A stretch of 64,000 nt of DNA, from NCBI GenBank assembly GCA_030248195.1, contig JASAND010020542.1, positions 1-64,000 on the forward strand. The letters run 5' to 3'. This document shows, piece by piece, positions 24,915 through 35,887 of the stretch. Below the pieces are notes generated by a model. That model had not been told where the DNA came from. It worked only from the letters and a program-made list of their open reading frames with translations, and searched no databases. Both the position numbers and the translations under genes were made by a program. The stretch is from Trissonchulus latispiculum. Its lineage: Eukaryota; Nematoda; Enoplea; Enoplida; Ironidae. Each line of letters opens with the position of its first letter. The first letter of the stretch is position 1.

Positions 24915-25575
24915 AGGGGCCGTATTCTCAAAACTTAGTTACAGATAGCCCTACCATCTGCAGCTAATCATAAAGCTAGTGGAATCTGCAGCTAATTGTA
25001 AGCTGGCTATGTTCACCATTAGCAAAGTTAGCTAAACCTAACTATTAGTTAGAGATAACCCTATTCCTAGTTGCAGATAGGCCTATCTGTAACTAGGTTT
25101 GAAAATACGAGTTAAAGAGAAATTTAATAAATAGGAAACTCTGTTTTCAGTCAAATTTAATGGTTATAATGAATAGTTTTTAAGCGATTTCCAACCAACC
25201 TAATTTTGAAAAATGTGACTGAAACTTAACCATTTTAAATATTTAAAAATTTTGCCAAAAAGCTGACTCGCAAATTGCAAGTCAGCATTTTCCCCTATCT
25301 ATAACTAGGACTAGGCCTATCTATAGATAGGGTTAGCATGTTTTTAGAATACGACTTAGGGCTGCTTATAACTAGAGATAGGGGTATCTGTAACTAGAAA
25401 TAGGCCTATTCCTAGTTATAGATAGGGGTATTTTAGTTACAGATAGGGCTATCTGTAGCTAGAGATAGGGGTATCTGTAGCTAAAGATATGTAGGCTATC
25501 TGTAACTAGAGATAGGCCTATTCCTAGCTATACATGTAGATAGGGCTTATCTGCATTTGAGAATGCGGCCCGCTT
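24915..25575. mobile_element. Inverted-repeat element with AGATAGG/CTATCTGTAACTAG arrays
   Basis: The left end GGGGCCGTATTCTCAAA and right end TTTGAGAATGCGGCCCG are imperfect inverted repeats. Within them are many copies, on both strands, of GATAGG(G/C)(G/C)TATCTGTAACTAG-like words (24940-25090, 25290-25550), again a short motif expanded inside the ends. No exact flanking duplication was found. Confidence 0.65.
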
Positions 25576-26269
25576 TAACATTGAATAAAATCTGAATTTC
25601 CTTTACTCATGTTACTACGCTGCGGTGTGCACTATTTCTACGAATGCTAACGAGGCTCTTTTAGTATGTTTCAGGTAATAGGTAATAAACCTAAACCTAA
25701 AAACGTTTGGGTAAAAAATTATTAAAAGGATGGCCTAAATTTTATGGGTGATGGGCTTAAAAATTTGGTTGTTGTCTGTTGAGGCCACTTGGCCTATAAG
25801 TTGTCGTCGAGAAAACCACGCTTCGCCCCCATTTGCTCCAATTTTTGATTTACCCTTCCGCCTCCCCAAACCTTTGGCTACCCCCAATAGTGATGGGCGC
25901 TAGAGCTCAGTCGGAGCCCGGAGCAGCCTTCTCCAAGCTTTGAAGCTGCTAAGAAACATTTGAAAGTATAATTGTTCTGTGAACCCCACGATTTCTCCGT
26001 ACAGCATATAAATGTACGTATGACTGTATAAGATGAATTTTCTAGTTGTACGTAGTATTCCTGTTTTTAAAAATTTTCTATTTTCTCAAAGCTGCACTTC
26101 TCAGAAGACGGTTCTTTTTCTGCAGACAATTTAAACTTGTCCATTTACTAAATAAAAGAATTATATATATAAAAATTCAATTAAATAAAACTTTACTCTA
26201 ATATATACATTTAAGAATTGATAAAACGTCTTAAATTTCGTACTTGTTATTAATTAATCAATTGCTATC
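25576..26269. other. Non-coding
   Basis: AT-rich, with a possible isolated left end TAGTGATGGGCGC near 25889. No gene. Confidence 0.5.
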
Positions 26270-26295
26270 ATAAGGGTCGCGGAAGCGACCCCTAT
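26270..26295. repeat. Related palindrome, start of an older element
   Basis: ATAAGGGTCGC GGAA GCGACCCCTAT has one unpaired position. The following CTATATAT is the site where the TTTCAG element inserted, and TATAATAGGAGTAAAACGC continues after it at 26867. Confidence 0.85.
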
Positions 26296-26299
26296 ATAT

Positions 26300-26860
26300 T
26301 AGTGTTGTTTCAGTAGCCGATTTTAGTTTCAGTTTCAGTCGGTGGTTCGAAATAATTTCAGTTTCAGTTTCAGTCGGCAGACCAAAATAGTTTCAGTTTC
26401 AGTTTAAGTTTCAGTCGGCAACGTAAAATAATTTCAGTTTCAGTTTTAGTTTCAGTCGGAGTTTCAGTTTCAGTTTTAGTTTCAGTCGGAGTTTCAGTTT
26501 CAGTTTTAGTTTCAGTCGGAGTTTCAGTTTCAGTTTCAGTTCGCTTGAAAAACAACGGTTTCCAGCTCTCTGAGTTAATATAAAGCAAAATTTTATGCTT
26601 ATTCAGCTTCTCTTACAGCAATGTTAACAGAATCAAAGCTCAAAACCTTAAAAATTGCAAGATTTAAGGAAAGACTGAAACTAGTTTCAGTCTTTTATCC
26701 AATATAGTTTCAGTTTCAGTCGGCAGCCTAAAAATGTTTCAGTTTCAGTTTCAGGTCTCTTCTCAAAATAGTTTCAGTTTCAGTTTCAGTGACTGAAACT
26801 GAAACCTGTACAAACTGAAACCTAGTTTCAGTTTCAGTTTCAGTGACTGAAACATCACTA
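26300..26860. mobile_element. hAT-like non-autonomous element, TTTCAG family (TSD CTATATAT)
   Basis: Termini TAGTGTTGTTTCAGT and ACTGAAACATCACTA are flanked by exact CTATATAT duplications (26292-26299, 26861-26868). It is filled with TTTCAG/TTTTAG hexamers and is the same family as 19805-21115. It inserted beside the terminal hairpin of an older element at 26270. Confidence 0.92.
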
Positions 26861-26911
26861 CTATATATATAATAGGAGTAAAACGCACCAAAGACATCCT
26901 TCACAGAGGCT

Positions 26912-27257
26912 GCGCAGCTGGGTTTATTTTGTTGGGGCGGGGAGAGTGGGGGGGCCCACTAGTGGGGGAGGGGGGAGGTCGAAAAGTGGGGGGGAAATAA
27001 AATGGTCTAAAAATTCCAAAAATGCAGTAAAAATAGCCTGTTTTGTACACATACTGCTATACCAATGCTAAAAAGTGCTCAAAAATTTGGAGCACCAAAA
27101 TAGACGATTTTTGACCAAAAAATTCCGGCGAAGCCGGAAAAGTTTTGAAAATTTTGACCAAAAATCCTTAAAATTTGGCATTGTCTGGGCACCTTATAGT
27201 GAGTGGGGGGGGAAGCCCAAAAAAGTAGGGGGCGCCCCCCCCGCCGTAAAGTAAACC
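26912..27257. mobile_element. CTGGGTTTA inverted-repeat element
   Basis: Ends CTGGGTTTA and TAAACCCAG are inverted; the interior has runs of G then C and the phrase CCGGCGAAGCCGG. It is older than the TAGGGTTGG element, which inserted beside its right end. The right half recurs at 48470-48600. No clear target duplication. Confidence 0.6.
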
Positions 27258-27492
27258 CAGCGCAGTAGGGTTGGTTTTCTCCAGAAAAAGTCGAGCGAAA
27301 AGTATATATATACTTTCTTTTCCTGTTTTTTCCGACTTTCCTAATCAAGTCAGAGCTTCTCAAAATTTGTTACTATAACATTTGTAGCCTGTCTTAACGA
27401 ATATTTCGGCATGTTAAAGCTATTTGAACACTTGTATTAGCTTCTCGACGAATTGAAACGAAATTTCAACAGATTATGGGCGCAATTCCCAT

Positions 27493-28046
27493 CATAGGTG
27501 TACCACCTGTTTGGGTTGGGGGGGGAGTAGAAGGTCCAAATTTGGCTCGGGGGACCCCACCCAAATCCGAAATTTGGGGGAGGGGGACCCCCCTAAACTG
27601 TACCCAAGTTTTTTTGGCTAAAAATGCTCCTTTTTCGATGTACAGTACATTAAACATACTCAAAAGCTTCTGTCAATAGTTTTCGTATGCGAAAATAGGG
27701 CTTGAAAATTGACAAATTTGTGCTAAAATATGCCTAAATTAGCCCAGATTGTGGTTTATAATTGCGTATATTACCTTTTAATTGCTATAAATAACCATCT
27801 TAAGCTCTTTACATGTGATTTATAGCCATTTTTTCAAATTTTTTTCAAACATTTTCAGAAATTGCAAAAAAATATATAAAAATTTTGCATTTTTTACCTG
27901 GTTTGGGCCCAATTTTAGGGGGGGAAGGGGGTTTGAGCTCGGCTTGGGGGGGGGGGAGTAGTTGAGGTCGGGTAGGGGGGGAGGGGGGTCTGGCCTCTCC
28001 GTGGGGGGGTCTCACAGGTGGCAAACTGTAGCCTGGTACACCTATG
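27493..28046. mobile_element. hAT-like element, CATAGGTGTACC family (TSD ATTCCCAT)
   Basis: Perfect 12-bp termini CATAGGTGTACC and GGTACACCTATG are flanked by exact ATTCCCAT copies (27485-27492, 28047-28054). The interior is G-rich at both ends and non-coding. It is nested in 27266-29637. Confidence 0.93.
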
Positions 28047-28561
28047 ATTCCCATTAACAGTGTTTCTGGGAGCAGTACGTAAGAATTTTCAAATAATTTT
28101 TCAGTGTGCATAATGTTTTATTATTTCACAACTCTGGATTTTAAATGTACATATAAGTAAAAGGTTCGTTTGCTACAATTTCCATTTACAAAAATCTGCA
28201 ACCATGCATGTTTTGTCCTTGCGAACAAAAGCGAGCAGGACTTCAGTGTTGAAGCAACAAAGAACAGTGGTATGTACACAAACAAATAAGTAACAAATTA
28301 AGAGCATAGCTGTTTGCTGAAAGGCTTAAATTGACCAGTTAACTGCAAAAATATGTAATGAGTTTATGAAAAATTAAGAAAACGTCAAATTAAGTTCGGG
28401 CTTCAAAATAAAAGCAAACTCAAAGCAGAGTTGATAAAATTAACAAAACAGAAAAATCATAAAAACACTTCTAAAACTTCCCAGAATGATTAAATTTTTC
28501 CGACCCTCTGGGAAAAAAGGAAAAAACTGAAAAAACTTTTTCCGGAACTTTCTTTCCGATG

Positions 28562-29619
28562 CAGTGGCGGATCCAGGGGGGGGCCCGGGGCCCCCCCTTT
28601 GCGATTTGGGCCCCCTCCTTTGACATTCCGGGCCCCCCCCTCGAAAATTTTTTCAGCTGTTTATATGCATATTTTGAGCGAAAATTAAGCATAATTTCAC
28701 AAATTTTTAAAAAATTTCGCCTGCGGCGCACTTGTTGTACATACTTCTGTGCTGCTTTATTTCGTACCCAGTTCTGTGACAGAACTTCTGTCTCTTAAAG
28801 TGTCTTCTATTTTGTTTCCTTTCCTGTTTTGTAAGTATATAATTGTACTCAACGCCTTCAGTTTATTTTATGCCTGTATACCGGCTTATATATACGGGCA
28901 TTTACAAATTTTTTGCTTTCATAACGTATATATATATAGGAATGGGCAATGCAAGATTGATAATTGGCAGCTTCTGAAAGTGCTCTAGAATAAATCGTGG
29001 AAGTGAAAAAATCTGAAAAGCATCCAATTCCCGTTTTGGTTTTCCACTGATCGATTATATAACTCAATAACTCATTTTTTAAACATTTGAATTGCTGAAT
29101 TTTCCACGATTTCAAAAAATTCTTCAACTTCTGGGGGGCTCGGCTCTGGGTTTTCCACATTATCTTTGTTGCCCTTGTAACTTGTCCTCTTTACTGCCGC
29201 CATTCCTTGTATATATATATATACTATTTTACTGCAAGTTTTTCATTTCGTAAGTTACTATATATACGTATACATCTCCATTTTATTTATTTAATCTTTT
29301 CAAAAGTTTGCATGACGGATTTTTTCCAATTTCAAAAAATTCTTCAACTTCTGGGGGGCTCTGCCCCTCAGACCCCCCGTGTGCTTCTTCTGTAAATTCT
29401 TCATGCTTTGCTTCGCTCACGGGATTGTTGTTTTGCTGTTGTTTTCCAATTGGCAAGTGAACTAACCTTTCCATACACAATATTAATTTTCTTGTAAAAA
29501 TATTTTGTTCCTGGAAAAAGAAAATTTTTACCCCCCCCCTCGGAAAAATTTTGTTGCCCCCCCCCCGGAAAAATTTTTCAGCGGGCCCCCCCCTTTTCAA
29601 AATCCTGGATCCGCCACTG
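28562..29619. mobile_element. hAT-like element, CAGTGGCGGATCCAGG family (TSD TTCCGATG)
   Basis: Perfect 16-bp termini CAGTGGCGGATCCAGG and CCTGGATCCGCCACTG are flanked by exact TTCCGATG copies (28554-28561, 29620-29627). Runs of G and C lie just inside the ends. It is nested in the TAGGGTTGG element. This terminus type is common among animal hAT elements. Confidence 0.94.
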
Positions 29620-29645
29620 TTCCGATGCCCAACCCTACAGCGCAG

Positions 29646-30823
29646 ACTTGCGCAGATTTTGTGCGCAAAAGAAAGATTTTGTAACCCCTCCCCCAGATTT
29701 TTGGCCAAAAATGGCAAAAAAATCGCAAATTTAGGGGGTTTTGGCCATTTTTGGCCGACACCTCCCACCCTCCGTCGGAACCCCCCTCCCCAGATTTTTG
29801 CCCAGCCACACCTATTGTGTCGAGTTTAGTATATTTTGAAAATTTCATCTCCCTAGCAGCATAAACGGGATTTGGGGTGAGGGCCCCTTCCCCCGCAATT
29901 TTGGGGGGCCCCATTTTAGACCGGCAAATGTTCAAAGTTTACCCTCCCCCAACCAAAATTTCCCGTGAAACTATGGGGGAAAGTTGCTATTGAAAGGTTG
30001 AAAACGCTGAAATAAGGGAATATTAAGTAAAAATGAAGTCAATGTCGCGCCGAAGGCCGCTGCGTGCGGTCGGACAATAAAGTTTTTACGTGCGGTCTGG
30101 GGGAGGGCGCCGCTGCGCGCGGACAATAAAATTTCTCTTTACGTCCGGTTTGGCGCTCCCAGGAAATTCAAAAAATGGCCTAAAACGGCAAAATTTTCTG
30201 TATTTTAACGCTTTTTTCATCAAAACAAGGCTTGTTTTTATACATCGTTTTAGACGTTTTGACACGGATTTAAAGCGTGACACGGTTTTTGAGAAAATTT
30301 TTCAAAAATGCCCATTTTTGGGAGAATTTAGCTAACTTTTAGGCCGCAAAAATTGCTGGGGGGGGGGGGGTAAGGGGGGTACCCATATAGGTGTGTTAGG
30401 GGGGGGGGTTACCATTTCTCCCAAATGGAGGGGCCGCTGACCCTCCCCCTAAAAAATTTTTTCTACCCCTCGCCCCTTCCCATAATTTCACCGGATATTT
30501 TGGTTGCGAGGGCAAACTTCGGAAATTTGGCGGTCGACCTCCGAAATATGGTGGGGAGTACCCCCCGACAACCCCCCCCTCCCCAAAATTCGGACCTCAG
30601 AAAATTCAAAAAATGGCCTGAAACCGCAAAATTATGTATTCTGTATTTTAACGCTTTTTTTTGTCAAAACTATGACTTTGTTTTAGCAAAATTTAGCTAA
30701 CGTTTGGACCCAAAAAGTGCTGGGGACAGTTCATGGGGGGGGGGTAACCAAAAGTAGGGGGGGAGGGATAGTCCATAAATCTGTTGGGGTGTAAAGTTGG
30801 TCGAAAGGTTTGGGGGTATATAT
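29646..30823. other. Non-coding, G/C-run-rich repeat DNA
   Basis: It continues an older element with GCGCAGA words also seen at 59330-59390. Two related paragraphs (30100-30330 and 30580-30700) share CAAAAAATGGCCT and GCAAAATTT phrases. No gene. Confidence 0.5.
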
Positions 30824-31532
30824 TAGAGATGCACCGGGGCCGCCACTACCTGGGCCGGGGCCGGGACCTCATCGTGGCCACGGCCGCGGCAGTGGCCGGG
30901 GCCACCTTGGCCCCGGCACCGGGGCCGGGGCCACCTTGGTATAGGTGTACCACCTGTTTGGGTTGGGGGGGGAGTAGGTCCAAATTTGGCTCGGGGCACC
31001 CCACCAAAATCCGAAATTTGGGGGAGGGGGACCCCCCCTAAACTGTACCCAAGTTTTTTTGGCTAAAAATGCTCCTTTTTCGATGTACAGTACATTAAAC
31101 ATACTCAAAAGCTTCTGTTAATAGTTTTCGTATGCGAAAATAGGGCTTGAAAATTGACAAATTCGTGCTAAAATATGCCTAAATTAGCCCAGATTGTGGT
31201 TTATAATTGCGTATATTACCCTTTAATTGCTATAAATAACCATATTTAGCTCTTTATATGTGATTTGGTACCATTTTTTCGAATTTTTTTTCAAAAATTT
31301 TCAGAAATTGCAAAAAAATTTTCAAAAATTTTGCATTTTTTACCTGCTTTGGACCCAATTTTAGGGGGGGAGGGGGGTTTGAGCTCGGCTTGGGGGGGAG
31401 TTGGTGAGGTCGGGTAGGGGGGAGGGGGGGTCTGGCCTCTCCGGGGGGGGATACTAGGGGATATTCTGAGGTCCGAATTCTGGGGGGGGGGGTTGGGGGG
31501 GGGTACCCCCATCACATTTCTTGGGTCGACCA

Positions 31533-32323
31533 TAGGGATCGACCGGAATTCCGGTTCCGGTTCCGGTTCCGGTACTTTTTGGTTCCGGTTCCGGTTCCGG
31601 TTTTTGAAAACGTACCGGAACCGGAACCAATTTTAGCGTATTTTCAAAAGTAAAATTTTATTAAAATTTTCAGAAATTTTGTAAAATTTCTTTTAACATT
31701 TTGAAAAAATTGCGAATCTCTTGTAAGCAGAATATTATTTTCTCAAAAATTTTCGCCTGCGGCGCTATTGCATTATGTACTCATTACTCAACTTAGAATG
31801 TTTAGATTTATTAATAATGATCTGGCACCTTATCGTTAATTTATTATTATGAATATTAATTACGTATATGATCAAAATATTACGCACTTATATATAATTT
31901 AGAAATTCAAAATAGAGCACAAGCCCGCCGATTCGATTGCTATTAGCTTTTCGATAGATACTTTATAATTATTAATTTTGCTAAATTGGAATATATTGAA
32001 GCCTTGGCGTAGACCTATGCTATTTCAAAGATTAGTGCAATGTTGTAGCTCAACTATTGTTTAAATAGCAGGCAATAAGCTTTTTGCTGTGTGTTTTGTA
32101 TATGAATATAGTGCAGAGTGCAACAAAAATATTAAAAAATTATGGATGGAACAAATAGAAGGGTTTTTAATTATTTTGAAGAAATGTCATTATATAAATT
32201 TGAAAATGCAGATGAAGCTAGCCTAAAAAGAGAAATGCCGCTAGAAGAAATTAAGTTTAATTCAATTTTTTTGAAACTTGTGAAAAATACTTTATTGTTC
32301 TTATATGTTTAATGGTAAAATGT

Positions 32324-32411
<88 letters not shown>

Positions 32412-33383
32412 CTATCAGCGACAAAAGATCTGCAGAAAAGTGCAAAGATTTACCTTTTACTCAGAAAAGTTACAAGGTAAGGTCACCCAAAATTTAAAGT
32501 TGATAATCCAAACAAGTCCAATTTTCGAAGCTGATGCTATCTAAATTCATAGCCAGATACAGCCAAATCTTATAGTATATAATTACGGGAACAGTAATTT
32601 TCAGAAAAATTATTTTAATTTACCTATTGACTACAAAGAGAATAAAAGCTCGTTATATTCACGACAATTTTTTTAGATTTTGTGTTTTGAAAATGCTGAA
32701 ACTTTTCTTGGAGCTCTAGGAAAGTCGTATATAATTTCTAATTATGACTAGAAATTGTCAGGTAACTCAGATAAAAACTAAACATGTTTCTGGCTTACTT
32801 TGCCGAAAGCTCGCTCGCAGGCATTTCGTGGAATCAATTTCTACCAATTTATTTTTTTAATTTAATATTCAGTTTAACTAAGAAATTAATTATTTGCTTG
32901 CCAGTAAATCTCCTTTAGAAGTCAAATTGCTTTCGATTAAGTCATTCATCGAAATTCGATGTAATTAAGTAGATAAAATAAAACCTTTTGTGTCGAGCAT
33001 GTGCTCGAATAATCCTAAACATATATAGACAATATGTTCACAATTTATTCATACCGTGTATATATATAATTAATGATTTATATAAATCTATGGTAATTAT
33101 ATAAAGTTTAACTATATCATAAGACAAAATTCTCATAATAAATTGCAAGTTTCGTATTCGTGCATTGAAATATATAACATAGAAAATATTATTTTAGAAA
33201 GCTATTACAATGTCGTAGTAGCTACAAAAAAGCGAAAAATCGTGAAAAAATTGTCAAAACGTCAGAAAAAATTTTCGATTTTTGTAGTGTTAAAGAGCTG
33301 GTTCCGGTTCCGGTTCCGGTTTTTTAAAGCCTGTTCCGGTTCCGGTTCCGGTTCCGGTTTTTTGGAGTTCCGGTCGATCCCTA
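31533..33383. mobile_element. hAT-like element with TTCCGG arrays (TSD GTCGACCA)
   Basis: Termini TAGGGATCGACCGGAA and TTCCGGTCGATCCCTA are flanked by exact GTCGACCA copies (31525-31532, 33384-33391). TTCCGG hexamer runs sit inside both ends. The AT-rich interior includes an 84-bp TA microsatellite and a short frame beginning MDGTNRRVFNYFEEM at 32142, followed by stops. That frame could be a transposase remnant, but this is not recognisable with confidence. Confidence 0.92.
32327..32410. repeat. TA dinucleotide microsatellite
   Basis: About 84 bp of almost pure TA lie inside the TTCCGG element. Overlapping IYIYIY-type frames across it are artefacts. Confidence 0.97.
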
Positions 33384-33929
33384 GTCGACCACCAACCACC
33401 CAAGATTTACCCCCCCCCCCCCCCAGACCCAAAGTTCCAGGGAAACGGCCGGGGCCTAGAAATTGGGGGTCCAAATCGACAATTTTCAAAAATTTTCTTA
33501 AAAATTTAAATTTTGCAATAATTTTTGATATACAAACGTTACTATCGTTGTTTTCATTCATATCAGCGCGAAAACAAACGATTTGTAACACTTTTTGACT
33601 TTCGAAAATTCCAAATTTTGGTCAAAAAATGTCAAAAATTTACAAAATTTTGCTAATTTTTGGCCCCGGTCGGTACCGGGGCCTGACCACCGGGGCCGGG
33701 GCCGGGGCCAGGCCCCGGTGCATCCCTAGTATATATACCCCCCAACCCCTTCCTCTGCTGAAACACCGCCCCTCCCCCCAAATCGGCCTTCGGCCGACCC
33801 CTCCCCCCCCTAAAAATTTTCAACCCTCTACCTGAATTTTTGCACTTTCTTAATAAAAAATTCGAAAATTTCCAAAAAATTAACGCAAAATATACAGTTG
33901 GTTAGAGCATCTCAAAAGCTTAGGGCCCC

Positions 33930-34500
33930 CCCGACACCCTAAGTTCCAGGAAAACTATGCTCCTCCCCCCAAATCGGCTTTTTTTCGACCCCCCCCTCCC
34001 CTTTTTTGCCAGATCCCCTCCCTACTTTTTTCACACCCCCACCCCCACTTTTTTGCCAGCCACACCTATGCCCCTAACACATGACCGAAAGCATAGGTGT
34101 GGCTGGCGAAAAAAGTGGGGGTGGGGGTTTGAAAAAAAAGTAGGGTGGGGGGTTTGTGGGTTTCTCAAATTTTGGCTTAAAATCGCTTTAAAACGGTGCA
34201 AAACGCCCAAAACCTTAAAAACAAGCATTATTTTGAAGAAAAAAGAGCTAAATTGCAGAAAATTTTGCATTTCTTGGCCATTTTTCGAGATTTCTGAGGT
34301 CCAAATTCTGGGGGGTGGGGGGGGTTTCGGGGGGTCCCCCCCGAGACCATAAGTTCCAGGAAAACTATGCTCCTCCCCCCAAATCGGCTTTTTTCGACCC
34401 CCCCCTCCCCCTTTTTTGCCAGACCCCCTCCCTACTTTTTTCCACACCCCCACCCCCACTTTTTTGCCAGCCACACCTATGCCCCTAACACATGACCGAA
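33930..34500 (+). repeat. Direct duplication of about 160 bp (33930-34089 and 34338-34500)
   Basis: Both copies run from about CTAAGTTCCAGG/ATAAGTTCCAGG through AAACTATGCTCCTCCCCCC to CCCCTAACACATGACCGAA, with small differences. They bracket the left two thirds of the CATAGGTGTGG element, suggesting local duplication or unequal exchange. Confidence 0.8.
34092..34481. mobile_element. CATAGGTGTGGCTGGC inverted-repeat element
   Basis: Termini CATAGGTGTGGCTGGC and GCCAGCCACACCTATG are perfect inverted repeats, but no 8-bp duplication matches on the two sides. A second right end of the same kind lies at 34055-34070, within a direct duplication (33930-34089 and 34338-34500). Confidence 0.75.
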
Positions 34501-34851
34501 CCGAAAGTTGGAGGGCATAGTTTCCTTTGGTGGCGAAGGGGAGGTTGGGGGATGGGAACCCCCGCCCCCAAAAAATTTGAGATTTACCTCAACCCATATT
34601 TTTTACTTTCCCTCCCCCAGCTTTCGGCTGCCCCTCCCCTCGACCTCGACTCGACCCCCCCCCCAGTGATTTTTGGACCCAAAAACTTAGGTGAAAGAGG
34701 ATACAAAAAGGTGACGTATTCACGCATGGGCAACGCGAACGCTAACGCCTACACCGGTGTAGGCTGGATCATAGATGTGTTAAGGGGGGACCACCATCCC
34801 ACCAATCGCCAACGTAACTACCGGCGGGTGCAACTATTTAACGGTATATAT

Positions 34852-35564
34852 TAGGGTTGGTTTTTTTCCGGAAAAAAAGTCGAGCGGAAAAAAAGTACTT
34901 TTTTCCCGGTTTTTTTCCGGTTTTTTTCCGACTTTTTTTCCGCTGTCCTAATCATGCCAGGGCGTCTCAAAATTTGTTTCTATAACATTTGTAGTCTGTC
35001 TTAACGAATATTTCTCATGTAAACGCCATTTGAGCACTTTAATAAGCTTTTCAACGTATCCAAACTAAGCAATTTTGAAAAAAATTTTCAAACGAAGTTT
35101 CAACAGACTATGGGCACAATTCCCAGTTACCTTAGTTTCTGGGAGCAGTGACAACTTTCAAATGATTTTCCCGTGTGCATAATTTTTTCTTTCACAACTT
35201 TGGATTTTAGATGCAAGTAAACAGCTGTCGGTCTGTCTGTTCTCAGCCATAATTATAGAGTTTCTCGTTAAACTGACAATAATACTTCATAAAACTGAGC
35301 AGTTTATGAAAAATTAAGAAAACTCCAAATTAAGTTCGGGCTTCAAAATAAGAGCAAACTCTAAGCAAAGCCAATAATTTGGAAAAAAGGAGCAAAATTT
35401 GAGAAAAATCTTTAAAATTTTTCATTTGAACGGTTCAAAAACTTCCCAGAATGATTAAATTTTTTCGACTTTTTTCCGTTTTTTTCCGACCCTCCAGAAA
35501 AAAAAGGAAAAAAACGGAAAAAAACCGTTTTTTTCCGGGACTTTTTTTCCGATGCCCAACCCTA
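34852..35564. mobile_element. hAT-like element, TAGGGTTGG family (TSD GTATATAT)
   Basis: Termini TAGGGTTGG and CCAACCCTA are flanked by exact GTATATAT copies (34844-34851, 35565-35572). TTTTTTCCGG/CCGGAAAAAA motifs are repeated inside both ends. The body is shared with 27266-29637. Confidence 0.92.
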
Positions 35565-35887
35565 GTATATATATATCACTGCTAAATGCTAGGCATATTT
35601 GTAATTGGGGGGGGGGCTTGGATCGGGCTTCTGAATGGGGCAGCCCAAAGTTGGATCTATTTTGTTGGGCCACCGGCATCTGATGACCGCATGACCGATG
35701 ACCGATCTGAAATCGGTGCCCCCAGTCTCTCCACTCGCCCTTACTTCGAGATTTTAGCCTAGGAAGAAACCAGTATGGTAAATGGTTACTTATCCTCATT
35801 TTCGTCTTCATATACGTATTTTATTTAGTGACTGATAAGCTATGTAATACATTTTAGGGACATAGAGAAGATTGCTATTTATTGAAA

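Larger units (their letters stand above)
27266..29637. mobile_element. hAT-like element, TAGGGTTGG family, carrying two nested elements (TSD CAGCGCAG)
   Basis: Termini TAGGGTTGG and CCCAACCCTA are flanked by exact CAGCGCAG copies (27258-27265, 29638-29645). Without its nested insertions (27493-28046 and 28562-29619) the body resembles 34852-35564, including GGGCNCAATTCCC and GGGAGCAGT blocks. No transposase is encoded. Confidence 0.92.
30824..33728. mobile_element. hAT-like element with GGGGCC arrays (TSD GTATATAT), host of a nested element
   Basis: Termini TAGAGATGCACCGGGGCC and GGCCCCGGTGCATCCCTA are flanked by exact GTATATAT copies (30816-30823, 33729-33736). GGGGCC-type repeats fill both subterminal regions (30833-30940, 33660-33715). 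It contains a CATAGGTGTACC-family left part (from 30943, no right end found) and the complete nested element 31533-33383. Confidence 0.92.

Noticed and set aside
33143..33598. 151-aa frame across the TTCCGG array
   Set aside because: It crosses an element terminus and low-complexity arrays; no domain.
34092..34481. hAT-like element with 8-bp duplication
   Set aside because: The terminal repeats are perfect but flanks ACCGAAAG and CCCCTAAC do not match; listed only as an inverted-repeat element.
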